Assembly (NCBI GenBank): GCA_029056055.1
Contig: JAIDCC010000048.1
Span: 1-63,453 of the forward strand
Direction: 5' to 3'
DNA: 63,453 nucleotides
From: Duncaniella sp.
Lineage (GTDB): Bacteria; Bacteroidota; Bacteroidia; Bacteroidales; Muribaculaceae
The notes below the pieces were generated by a model. The model searched no databases and had not been told where the DNA came from. It saw only the letters and a list, made by a program, of their open reading frames with translations. Position numbers and translations under genes: made by a program. Below are positions 18,343-25,851 of the stretch, piece by piece; the first letter of the stretch is position 1; each line of letters starts with the position of its first letter.

Positions 18343-20127
18343 TCAGCGGCGGCGACGCGAGGCTTTCTTGGCCTTCGAGCCGGAAGAAGTCTTTGCCTTG
18401 GAGGTTGACGTCGAGCCTCCCTTGGCAGGGATTTTCAGAGTTTCGCCGGCACGGATGGCGGTGTTGTTTTTCTTCATGCCGTTGGCTGTCTGGATGGCTT
18501 CGACGGTGGTGCCATACTTGCGCGCGATAGCTGCGAGAGTGTCGCCCTGCTTGATTTTGTGCGTGGTGGTCTTGGCTGCGGTGGTGCGCTGGGTGTTTGT
18601 GGCGGGTTTCGTGGTCTTTGCAGGAGCCGGTTTCTCAGGCTGTGAGGCCGATGCCTGCTGCGCTTGCTGCTGCTGACGGCCTTGTGCAGCCACGTTGTCG
18701 AGCACGGCGGTCACCGTCGGCGCCGAGACTATGCGCACTTCCTCGGGTGTGGTGCGCTCCACTTTTTCAATCACAAGCTCGTCGCCCTCCTTCACTTTGC
18801 CGGCACGCAGCGAGTTCCAGCGTTTGATGTCGGTGGCCGAAACTCCATACTGACGTGCGATGTCGCGCAGACTCTCTCCGCGGCCTACGGTGTGGGTGAG
18901 GCGCACCACTTTGTCGGAGGCCTGCGTCGTGGCGAGTTCCTGATTGGCCTCGGCGTTGACGCTTTGTCCGGAGGCGAGCGAGAGGTTGGCGTCGCCCGTC
19001 GACGAATAGGCTATCGCCTTTGCAGCGGTGTTGTCGCCCGGCTCGACGTTTGAGCGGCGTGCATAGAGTTCGCGGTCATAGTCGAGGATGTTTTTCTCGC
19101 TCATGATGTAGCTCAGACACTGCTGCGTGGGGAGCGTGAGGGCGTAGGGATGATAGTCGCCGGGGATTACGTCGGAGCGAAACTGGGGGTTGAGCATTCG
19201 GATTTCCTCAACGGGGAGGTTGAGCACCGAGGCAATCTGATTGAAATGCACGTATTTGTCTACCATCACGGTGTCGGTGGTGAGCTGGCGTTTCACCACC
19301 GTCGGCGTGATGCCGTGGTGACGGTAGTAGTTCATCACATAGTTGGCGGCGATGAAGGCGGGCACGTAGCCGCGGGTCTCGGCGGGGAGGTAGTCGTAAA
19401 TCTGCCAGAAATCTTTCTTCACATCGGCGCCTTCGTTGTCTACGCCGGCGCGACGGAGTGCTTTGTTGACGTTGCCGGGGCCGCAGTTGTAGGCGGCGAT
19501 GGCGAGCGACCAGTCGTGATAGATTTCATACAACTGTTTGAGATAGCGGGCGGCGTTGCGCGACGATGAGCGCGGGTCGCGACGTTCGTCGACGAGCGAG
19601 TTGATTTCCATGCCCAGACCTTTGGCCGTGGCGGGCATGAACTGCCATAGGCCTACGGCACCGGCGCGCGAGACGGCGTTGGGATTGATGGCGCTCTCGA
19701 TGACGGGCAGGTATTCGAGCTCGAGAGGCATGCCGAGCTTGAGCAACTCCTCCTCGAAGATGCGGCCGTAGTAGTTGTGGAGCGCGAGCATGTCGGCCAC
19801 GAGACCGCGGCGCTTGGTGATATACATATTAATATAGTTGCCGACGACGCTGTTGTAGGGCAGCTCGATTTCCGAAGGGAGGCGTTTGAGGCGCTCTTCG
19901 TAGACGGCACCGGAAGCCGGCTCGTCGTTGCCTGTGTCCTGACCGGGCACAACGAAGTTTTTGATATAGAAGTTTTCTTCGAGCTGACGGGTCTGTGTCT
20001 CGAAGCTTTCGGGGGCTATGATGTGGTCGTCGGTGAGCGAGTGTTTCAGGTCGAGTATCGACGGAGCGGCACTCATTGCGAAAGCCGATACGCCGAAGGT
20101 GAGGAGAGCGAATATGTAGCGTTTCAT
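18343..20127 (-). CDS. Membrane-bound lytic transglycosylase with LysM domains (MltD-like)
   Basis: 594 residues. A Sec signal peptide (about 1-20, ending AMSAA) sends it to the periplasm. The SLT domain lies at about 130-245, with the catalytic Glu in YLPVIESAINP, then GLWQFMPATAKGLG and AIAAYNCGPGNVNKAL. Two LysM modules follow (about 407-454 and 517-563), plus a degenerate one near 310. The end is a Ser/Lys/Arg-rich tail. It cleaves peptidoglycan glycan strands to anhydromuropeptides. It is the last gene of the parA-parB-DUF5683 operon, 49 bp behind its neighbour. Confidence 0.93.
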   Translation of the reverse strand: MKRYIFALLTFGVSAFAMSAAPSILDLKHSLTDDHIIAPESFETQTRQLEENFYIKNFVVPGQDTGNDEPASGAVYEERLKRLPSEIELPYNSVVGNYINMYITKRRGLVADMLALHNYYGRIFEEELLKLGMPLELEYLPVIESAINPNAVSRAGAVGLWQFMPATAKGLGMEINSLVDERRDPRSSSRNAARYLKQLYEIYHDWSLAIAAYNCGPGNVNKALRRAGVDNEGADVKKDFWQIYDYLPAETRGYVPAFIAANYVMNYYRHHGITPTVVKRQLTTDTVMVDKYVHFNQIASVLNLPVEEIRMLNPQFRSDVIPGDYHPYALTLPTQQCLSYIMSEKNILDYDRELYARRSNVEPGDNTAAKAIAYSSTGDANLSLASGQSVNAEANQELATTQASDKVVRLTHTVGRGESLRDIARQYGVSATDIKRWNSLRAGKVKEGDELVIEKVERTTPEEVRIVSAPTVTAVLDNVAAQGRQQQQAQQASASQPEKPAPAKTTKPATNTQRTTAAKTTTHKIKQGDTLAAIARKYGTTVEAIQTANGMKKNNTAIRAGETLKIPAKGGSTSTSKAKTSSGSKAKKASRRRR

Positions 20128-20176
20128 TTTTTTACGTGGTGTCAGGACGGGATTAAGGTTCGTGTTGGAGAGGAGG

Positions 20177-20980
20177 TCAGAAATTCAGAGCCCAGTAGAC
20201 TCCTATGCCGGGGCGCGATTTGAGCGAGCGGCAGTCGGGACCGAGCAACGTCGGGGCCACATCCATCGAAAGGTCGGGCGATATGTCGAAATGAGCCAGC
20301 GAGGCATCGACATAGGCGTCGACCATGGCGAGGAGATATACTCCGACCATACATATTATGCAGAGGTCGCGGTTGCGACGATAATAGTTCTTGCGTGTGC
20401 GCAGCAGGTTTGTGAGCCACGTCTTGTCGAGGTCTGACTCATTGACCGTCGGGGCGAAGAAGTCCATGTAGCTCTTCGTGTTGGGGTCATTGTCCATGAT
20501 GTCGGCATAGGCGTTGGTGTAGTCGCGCATCATGGTGTTGTTCCACGACATGGCGTAGCCCAGACCCATGTAGGCTCCCACGACGATCGGCAGTTTCCAG
20601 TAGCGGCGGTTGTAGAGCTGTCCCAGGCCGGGGCAGAGTGCGCTCAGCCACACGGCCCGGTTGGGGTCGGGGTTGAACGTGAATTTCGGTTCGTCGAGAC
20701 CGGCGACGGGCACTTCAACGCCTGAGGTGATGACGAGCGAGTCGCCCTCTACCCTGAACGCCTCTTCGGCCACGGCTGTCGGAGCGTCAGACGAGAAGCC
20801 GGGCGCTTCGACGTCGATGGTCGGCGGCAGCTGCGCGGCTATGCTGTCGGCCTCAAGGGTCGGGGCGTCGTCAGGACTCTGCGCAAATGCGGCCGACGAG
20901 ACGCACAGACAGAGCGCGCCCGCCAAAAGCCCGCGCAGCGACTTGCGACGCAACAGAGTGGTGATGGAAGTTTTACTCAT
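20177..20980 (-). CDS. DUF5683 domain membrane protein
   Basis: 267 residues from the ATG at 20980, which lies inside the end of parB (8-bp overlap), so translation is coupled. A signal-like N-terminus (about 10-33, ending SSAAFA) is followed by an acidic linker and then the conserved block NRAVWLSALCPGLGQLYNRR (about 108-127), typical of DUF5683. Hydrophobic segments at about 130-150 and 215-235 suggest membrane association. Function unknown; its fixed place between parB and a lytic transglycosylase in Bacteroidales hints at a role joining segregation and envelope growth. Confidence 0.85.
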   Translation of the reverse strand: MSKTSITTLLRRKSLRGLLAGALCLCVSSAAFAQSPDDAPTLEADSIAAQLPPTIDVEAPGFSSDAPTAVAEEAFRVEGDSLVITSGVEVPVAGLDEPKFTFNPDPNRAVWLSALCPGLGQLYNRRYWKLPIVVGAYMGLGYAMSWNNTMMRDYTNAYADIMDNDPNTKSYMDFFAPTVNESDLDKTWLTNLLRTRKNYYRRNRDLCIICMVGVYLLAMVDAYVDASLAHFDISPDLSMDVAPTLLGPDCRSLKSRPGIGVYWALNF

Positions 20981-21878
20981 GGGTGCGCGCGGTGTCGAAA
21001 ATTGCAATGAGGCGTTCGAGTTCCTCTTCGGTGGTAAACGGGAAGGAGATGCGACCCTTGCCGCTCTTGTCGCAGTCCACCTTGACCGAGGTGGAAAACC
21101 TCGTCGAAAGGTGCTTGCGGAGAATGTCGAAGTCTTCCGACGTAAAGCGACGCGAATTGTCACCCTGCGGGTCGTCGGCCTCTTTCGACTCCTTGGCGGC
21201 GGCTTCCTGAATTTTGCGGGCGAGTTCCTCGACTTTTCTCACCGAAAGTCCGTCACGCAGGATGGCCGCGTAGAGTCGCAGCTGCTCTGTAGGGTCGGTC
21301 ACTGAAAGTAGGGCGCGGGCGTGGCCCATGTCGATTTTGCGGTCGCGCAGACCGAGTTGCACCTGCGCGGGCAGACGCAACAGGCGCAGGAAGTTGGCTA
21401 TCGTGGCGCGTTTCTTTCCGAGGCGTTCGGCCAGACGCTCCTGCGTCAGCTCGTATCGGTCCATGAGCTTGCGCAGCGTCAGGGCTATTTCTATGGCGTT
21501 GAGGTCTTCGCGCTGAATGTTTTCGATGAGCGCCATCTCGGTCAGCTCGGCTTCGGAGACGGTGCGGATGTAGGCGGGGACGGCTGTCAGTCCGGCCAGA
21601 CGGGCGGCGCGGTAGCGACGTTCGCCGGCTATGATTTGATATGTGTCAAGCCCGGTCTTGCGCAGCGAGAGGGGCTGGATTATGCCATGCTCGCGGATGG
21701 AGCGCGAGAGTTCCTCGATGGCCTCTTCGTCAAAGTCGGTGCGCGGCTGGTCGGGATTGGGCGAAATTTTATCGAGAGCGATGTCGCTGATAGCCGACGA
21801 GCCGGGTGCCGGCGTGCTGTCCATGTCAATGAGCGAGTCGAGACCTCTACCGAGTGCGGGGCGTTTGTTTGGAGCCAT
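20973..21878 (-). CDS. parB: Chromosome partitioning protein ParB
   Basis: 301 residues. The N-terminal ParB/Srx CTPase domain has QPRTDFDEEAIEELSRSI and GERRYRAARLAGL (about 88-100), ALIENIQREDLNAIE follows (about 116-130), and a helix-turn-helix (ERLAERLGKKRATIANFLRLL, about 144-163) recognises parS. The C-terminal dimerisation segment ends near IAIFDTARTHE. With ParA it places and separates chromosome origins. The gene starts 5 bp after parA. I did not find a clear parS palindrome in the window. Confidence 0.96.
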   Translation of the reverse strand: MAPNKRPALGRGLDSLIDMDSTPAPGSSAISDIALDKISPNPDQPRTDFDEEAIEELSRSIREHGIIQPLSLRKTGLDTYQIIAGERRYRAARLAGLTAVPAYIRTVSEAELTEMALIENIQREDLNAIEIALTLRKLMDRYELTQERLAERLGKKRATIANFLRLLRLPAQVQLGLRDRKIDMGHARALLSVTDPTEQLRLYAAILRDGLSVRKVEELARKIQEAAAKESKEADDPQGDNSRRFTSEDFDILRKHLSTRFSTSVKVDCDKSGKGRISFPFTTEEELERLIAIFDTARTHE

Positions 21879-21883
21879 GATTG

Positions 21884-22648
21884 TCAGGAGTTTTTAGCTA
21901 TCAGCTCTTTGGCCAAAGCGATGTGTGACGTTGCGCCGCGCGAGTCGGCGTCGTAAAGCAGGGCGGGAAGTCCGTGGCTCGGCGCCTCGCTGAGACGTAT
22001 GTTGCGGGGGATGACTGAGTCAAACACCATCGGTCCGAAATGCGCCTTGAGCTCTTCGTAAATCTGATTGGCCAGGCGCAGACGGGCGTCATACATGGTC
22101 AGCAGGAAGCCTTCGATTTCGAGAGCCGGATTGAGCTTCGATTTGATGATGCGGATTGTATTGAGGAGCTTGGTGATGCCTTCGAGGGCGAAGTATTCTG
22201 CCTGCACGGGGATTATCACCGAGTCGGCGGCCGTCAGGGCGTTGACCGTGATGAGCCCCAGCGAGGGCGAGCAGTCTATGAGGATGAAGTCGTATTTGTC
22301 TTTGACTGGGGCAAGGGCGCGCTTGAGCACGTTCTCGCGCCCCGGTTTGTTGATGAGTTCGATTTCGGCACCGGCAAGGTCGATGCGCGACCCCACCAGT
22401 TCGAGACCCTCGCAACAGGTGGCCACCTGCGACCCTTCTACGGGATAGTCGTCGACAAGACATTCGTAAATCGACGAGGGCATACTCTTGGGGTCGATGC
22501 CGTAGCCCGACGTTGCGTTGGCTTGCGGATCGGCATCAACTATGAGCGTGCGTTTCCCCTCAGAGGCGAGCGACGCGGCAAGATTGATGGTGGTGGTGGT
22601 CTTACCAACTCCACCCTTCTGATTGGCTATAGCGATGATTTTACCCAT
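21884..22648 (-). CDS. parA: Chromosome partitioning ATPase ParA
   Basis: 254 residues, the short chromosomal (Soj-type) form. The deviant Walker A motif KGGVGKTTTTIN is at about 10-21, Walker A' near DADPQANAT (about 40-48) and Walker B near DFILIDCSPSLG. It binds DNA nonspecifically in the ATP state and moves ParB-bound origins. It is the first gene of the parA-parB-DUF5683-MltD-like operon. The 573 bp upstream are noncoding and full of hairpins. Confidence 0.97.
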   Translation of the reverse strand: MGKIIAIANQKGGVGKTTTTINLAASLASEGKRTLIVDADPQANATSGYGIDPKSMPSSIYECLVDDYPVEGSQVATCCEGLELVGSRIDLAGAEIELINKPGRENVLKRALAPVKDKYDFILIDCSPSLGLITVNALTAADSVIIPVQAEYFALEGITKLLNTIRIIKSKLNPALEIEGFLLTMYDARLRLANQIYEELKAHFGPMVFDSVIPRNIRLSEAPSHGLPALLYDADSRGATSHIALAKELIAKNS

Positions 22649-22734
22649 TAACTGTAGTGTGTGTCAATTGATTTGCAAAGTAAACAAAAATTCTTCAAAA
22701 TTCACGTTTGCAAACCTTTAAATCATTTTAAAAT

Positions 22735-22778
22735 GTTGAAAACTTTTTCTAACATCAGTTAAAAGTGTTGTTTTCAAC
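22735..22778. repeat. 9-bp inverted repeat upstream of parA
   Basis: GTTGAAAAC (22735-22743) and GTTTTCAAC (22770-22778) are perfect inverted copies 26 bp apart, about 90-130 bp before the parA ATG; a possible operator. Confidence 0.5.
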
Positions 22779-22913
22779 CCCTTCTGACGTCGTCACTACG
22801 TGCGACGACACTGCTTTGTCGAGCGAAAGCACTCGCTCACTCTTTGCGGTGATGGTGTTGCCGCGCCATGCCGACGCGCTCTCGTCAGCAAGCACGCCCA
22901 CACAGCGACGGAT

Positions 22914-22943
22914 GTTCCTCCGGCAACGCTTTGCCGCAGGAAC
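22914..22943. repeat. Strong stem-loop
   Basis: GTTCCT and CGGCAA (22914-22926) pair with TTGCCG and AGGAAC (22931-22943) around a short loop. It follows the T10 run of the adjacent terminator on the minus strand. Confidence 0.7.
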
Positions 22944-22976
22944 AAAAAAAAAATTACTCGTCGTCGCGACGAATAA
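22944..22976 (-). terminator. Intrinsic terminator upstream of parA
   Basis: On the minus strand a 10-bp stem with one mismatch (22967-22976 with 22954-22963, loop of 3) is followed by ten T (22953-22944), a textbook intrinsic terminator. It lies about 65 bp downstream of a promoter-like sequence on the same strand. Confidence 0.75.
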
Positions 22977-23010
22977 CTTTCTTACCTTAAATCTAATACC
23001 ATGAAAAACT
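22944..23010 (-). ncRNA. Candidate short transcript or attenuated parA leader
   Basis: A transcript from the promoter at 23016-23047 would begin near 23010 and stop at the terminator ending at 22944, about 67 nt. It has no ATG-initiated ORF. It may be an independent small RNA or the terminated leader of parA. Inferred from promoter and terminator spacing alone. Confidence 0.4.
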
Positions 23011-23015
23011 TGTTG

Positions 23016-23047
23016 CAAAGTTACTGCTTCGCAGAGACACCTCCAAA
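23016..23047 (-). promoter_or_regulatory. Minus-strand promoter upstream of parA
   Basis: TTTG (23044-23047), 20-bp spacer, TAACTTTG (23016-23023), an exact Bacteroidetes promoter pattern reading toward parA. Confidence 0.6.
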
Positions 23048-23221
23048 TTTTTTCGCAAGAAAATTCATTCTTTCAACATTATTTAACCCTACAAAACACA
23101 TATTCACAACAATCTCTCCACCAACCCCCTACCCCACCCCTTGCGTCAAAATGCCTCACCACCTGCGCAATGAGACTTGACACAAGGATAGAAGCCGGGA
23201 GATGATAAGACGTTAGGCCGT

Positions 23222-24802
23222 TCAATGGTCTCTCCCGACAATTTGATATTCAAGCCTCCTTACGTCCTTATTCTCAATGAAGTTGGCTCCGATAAGGAAA
23301 ACCTTGCGTTTATCCTTATCATACCTCCCTGCATAGTCGCGCTCGTATAGCTGCTCAATAGCCTCCGCAAGGCTCTTGTTGTATTTAAATTCAAAGACAT
23401 AGACGTAATCCGGGGTCAGCACCTCCAAATCGCTCCTTCCTTTATAGGAATGTCGCTCCGAGATAGCATCCGTACCCGATAACAGACACAGGAGATATGT
23501 GATGGCTCTATATGTCGATTCCTTATGGTCCTCTCCAGGCAAATCTTTAAAGAAAGCTTTCAGTCGCTCCATAAAAGCATCGGGGTCGCCGTGGTAAAGG
23601 TCGTCCTTGAATGATGTAAGATTGAACCGGCCGTTTATGTCGTTAATAGATGGCACATAGAGCGGCAAGAGATTTTGCGCGAAGGCTGCCTCAACTTCAC
23701 GGTTGGGAAACCGCAGCGTGTAGAGTTGTCGGCGTGCGTCATACGAATCAATGGTCAGATAGCCTGTCTGGAACATAAGGGCGATTACATTGACCGTCCC
23801 GAGTCCCACAGCTATGAGTTCGCTGTAGCTTTGCGTCACCCCGTTCAGAGATTCAGGTTCTATTCCTTCCTTTTTTATTCGGTTTGCAAGAAATGTCGGC
23901 GTCCCTGACTCAAACCAATAAGGCTTAATCGTCTGACTGTGGAGGGCTTTCATCACGCTGTAAGGATTGTAAAGCCGGTTGCCTCCTTCACTGAAAAGAT
24001 ATCCGTCATAGTAGTTGCGCAACTCCTTGACTGTCTGCTCCGGAGTTTCGTTTCGTTTGCTTGCAAGCTCCTCTATGCCGTCTCGGAAATTCGATGTGAG
24101 TTCGTCTTCAGTCCATCCGCAGATTTCCTGAAATTGTTCATACATAGAAATGTCGTCGAGGTTGTTGAGGTCGCTGAATATACTCACCTTGCTGAACCGG
24201 GCCACACCCGTCAGCATTCCGAACTCGATGCAGTCATCCATCGATTTCAGATTTGAGAAAAACTCTTTGAGGAGCGCCTGATTGTCTTCAAACAGTTGCG
24301 GATTATCATCGAGCTCGAGAAGGGGTTTGTCATACTCGTCCACAAGGATGACGACCCTTTTTTCGGTTTTGTCATAGATTCCGCCGATGAGTGCTTCAAA
24401 CCTCAGGACAACGTCATCTTCCATCTGCGGCTCGATGCCATAGAGTCTCTCATATCTGGAGATAAAACTTCGCAGCCGCCTTTCCAAACCTCCCGGTTGC
24501 TTATACATGCCGGAATTGAGATTAAGATGCAGCACAGGCATCGGTGTCCAGTCCATATCCAGACAGTCGATGGCGAGCCCTTTGAACAGTTCGCGGCGTC
24601 CTTCGAAGTAGGCCTGAATTGTAGAGAGCAGCAGGCTTTTCCCAAACCGGCGAGGGCGGCTCAGGAATACATACTTGCTTTCCTTCACAAGTTTGGCGAC
24701 AAAAAAGGTCTTGTCTACATATCTATAACCCTTCTCGATGATTTCCGAGAATGATTGGATTCCGATAGGGTAAATACGCCCCTCAATAGTCTGCTCTGCC
24801 AT
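23222..24802 (-). CDS. AAA-ATPase-like protein with DUF1703 (PD-(D/E)XK) domain
   Basis: 526 residues. The ATG at 24802 (MAEQTIEGRIYPIG) is used because the promoter's -7 element at 24822-24829 lies between it and the further in-frame ATG at 24844. The N-terminal AAA-like half has the degenerate P-loop region RPRRFGKSLLLST (about 45-57) and VILVDEYDKPL (about 146-156). The C-terminal half ends in a nuclease-like core with YVYVFEFKYNKS (about 459-470). This family is greatly expanded in Bacteroidales and its function is unresolved; defence or DNA processing are suggestions only. Its G+C is clearly lower than that of its neighbours, which suggests transfer. Confidence 0.88.
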   Translation of the reverse strand: MAEQTIEGRIYPIGIQSFSEIIEKGYRYVDKTFFVAKLVKESKYVFLSRPRRFGKSLLLSTIQAYFEGRRELFKGLAIDCLDMDWTPMPVLHLNLNSGMYKQPGGLERRLRSFISRYERLYGIEPQMEDDVVLRFEALIGGIYDKTEKRVVILVDEYDKPLLELDDNPQLFEDNQALLKEFFSNLKSMDDCIEFGMLTGVARFSKVSIFSDLNNLDDISMYEQFQEICGWTEDELTSNFRDGIEELASKRNETPEQTVKELRNYYDGYLFSEGGNRLYNPYSVMKALHSQTIKPYWFESGTPTFLANRIKKEGIEPESLNGVTQSYSELIAVGLGTVNVIALMFQTGYLTIDSYDARRQLYTLRFPNREVEAAFAQNLLPLYVPSINDINGRFNLTSFKDDLYHGDPDAFMERLKAFFKDLPGEDHKESTYRAITYLLCLLSGTDAISERHSYKGRSDLEVLTPDYVYVFEFKYNKSLAEAIEQLYERDYAGRYDKDKRKVFLIGANFIENKDVRRLEYQIVGRDH

Positions 24803-24821
24803 ACTCTTCGCTTTTATTTCA

Positions 24822-24853
24822 CAAATATAACGCTTTTCCTCCAATCATCCAAA
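24822..24853 (-). promoter_or_regulatory. Promoter of the AAA-ATPase gene
   Basis: TTTG (24850-24853), 20-bp spacer and TATATTTG (24822-24829) on the minus strand; it decides the start codon at 24802. Confidence 0.7.
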
Positions 24854-24940
24854 TTATCAAAACACGATGCTTACGAGGGAAAAATGGAGCTTGCGCATTC
24901 TTCCCTTTCTGATGTCGTTGAGGGGCTTTGGGAAATGAGG

Positions 24941-24983
24941 ATGCAGGGGCATGGCGTGCCATGTCCCTGCATGTGATTTTTTT
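24941..24983 (+). terminator. Terminator-like hairpin in the plus direction, after aqpZ
   Basis: ATGCAGGG...CATGGC (24941 on) pairs with TGCCATG...CCCTGCAT (to 24972), and on the plus strand T7 follows at about 24977-24983. The adjacent gene aqpZ reads the other way, and there the hairpin is not followed by T. It may act on both strands, or end an unseen plus-strand antisense transcript. Confidence 0.55.
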
Positions 24984-25033
24984 CGATAGACCCTGTCGGG
25001 GGTGTATCCTGATTCTTATCTATCGCGCGGGGG

Positions 25034-25744
25034 TCAGTCTTTCTTCAGACAGTTCCAGACAGCCGAGCTGCAAAGGGCGCCGAGCATGGGAGCCACGATG
25101 AAGAGCCAGAGCTGGCCGAGGGGAACGACGTTGCCTTCGATGGCAGCGAAGATGGCCGGACCGATAGAACGGGCGGGGTTGACCGAGGTGCCGGTGATGG
25201 GAATACATGCGATGTGAACGAGCACGAGGGTCAGACCGATAGCGAGACCGGCGAATGCGCCTGCACCTTTCTTTTCGTCGGTGGTGCCGAGCACTACGAG
25301 CACGAAGATGAAGGTGAAGATGAATTCGGCGATGAACGCGGGCACGAGGTTGCCTTCAAGGAATGAGTTGGCACCGGTAGTGGTGGTGTCGTTGAAGATG
25401 GCGAGCACGCCCTTTTCGTTGCCGGTGTGGACGAGGAGGAAAAGTATGGCCGAGGCAATGATGGCGCCGATGACCTGCGAAACCATGTAGCCGGCGGCTT
25501 CGCTCGATTTCATGCGGCCGTTGGCCCAGACTCCGAGGGTGATGGCGGGATTGATGTGGCAGCCGGAGATGTTGCCGATGGTGTAGGCCATGGCGATGAC
25601 CGAGAGGCCGAATGCAAACGCAACGCCGAGGGTTGAGATGCCGTAGCCGGTGGTGCCTACTCCGATTCCGGCAAAGATTGCGCTGCCGCAACCCATGAGT
25701 GTGAGCACGAAGGTGCCGATGCACTCAGCAAGATACTTCTTCAT
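25034..25744 (-). CDS. aqpZ: Aquaporin Z-type water channel
   Basis: 236 residues with six membrane helices and the two half-helix NPA motifs HINPAI (about 63-68) and SVNPARS (about 186-192), the latter with the selectivity Arg. The sequence from MKKYLAECIGTFVLTL resembles water-selective AqpZ and not the longer glycerol facilitators. It passes water across the inner membrane. It has its own promoter in the gap after the cca stop, so it is probably a single-gene unit. Confidence 0.93.
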   Translation of the reverse strand: MKKYLAECIGTFVLTLMGCGSAIFAGIGVGTTGYGISTLGVAFAFGLSVIAMAYTIGNISGCHINPAITLGVWANGRMKSSEAAGYMVSQVIGAIIASAILFLLVHTGNEKGVLAIFNDTTTTGANSFLEGNLVPAFIAEFIFTFIFVLVVLGTTDEKKGAGAFAGLAIGLTLVLVHIACIPITGTSVNPARSIGPAIFAAIEGNVVPLGQLWLFIVAPMLGALCSSAVWNCLKKD

Positions 25745-25812
25745 AAAGGAAAATAGTTGAAATAATGAATAATTAGTAAAGTAAGTCTTGAAAATTTTTC
25801 ATGGCTCGTGTG

Positions 25813-25843
25813 CAAAGGTAGTAAATTTTCTCTTAAAAGCAAA
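25813..25843 (-). promoter_or_regulatory. Promoter of aqpZ
   Basis: TTTG (25840-25843), 19-bp spacer, TACCTTTG (25813-25820) on the minus strand, giving a leader of about 60 nt. Confidence 0.7.
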
Positions 25844-25851
25844 CTGAAACG

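Larger units (their letters stand above)
22649..23221 (-). other. Hairpin-rich intergenic region upstream of parA
   Basis: 573 bp without a credible protein gene. It holds, from parA outward: a 9-bp inverted repeat GTTGAAAAC/GTTTTCAAC (22735-22778), stems GTCGTC/GACGAC (22789-22809) and GAGCGA/TCGCTC (22821-22838), a strong stem-loop at 22914-22943, a terminator-like hairpin at 22944-22976 and a minus-strand promoter at 23016-23047. The central 200 bp are G+C rich between A+T-rich flanks. Confidence 0.7.

Noticed and set aside
22755-23018. 87-residue minus-strand open frame upstream of parA
   Set aside because: It has only a TTG start lying inside a promoter motif and runs through a terminator hairpin (its Phe run is the T10 tract); RNA structure explains the region better.
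23001-23180. 59-residue plus-strand frame starting MKNLLQSYCF
   Set aside because: It ends in a Pro/Thr-rich low-complexity stretch, overlaps a minus-strand promoter and has no family match.
20973-23221. parS site near parAB
   Set aside because: No 16-bp palindrome close to the usual TGTTTCACGTGAAACA form was seen.
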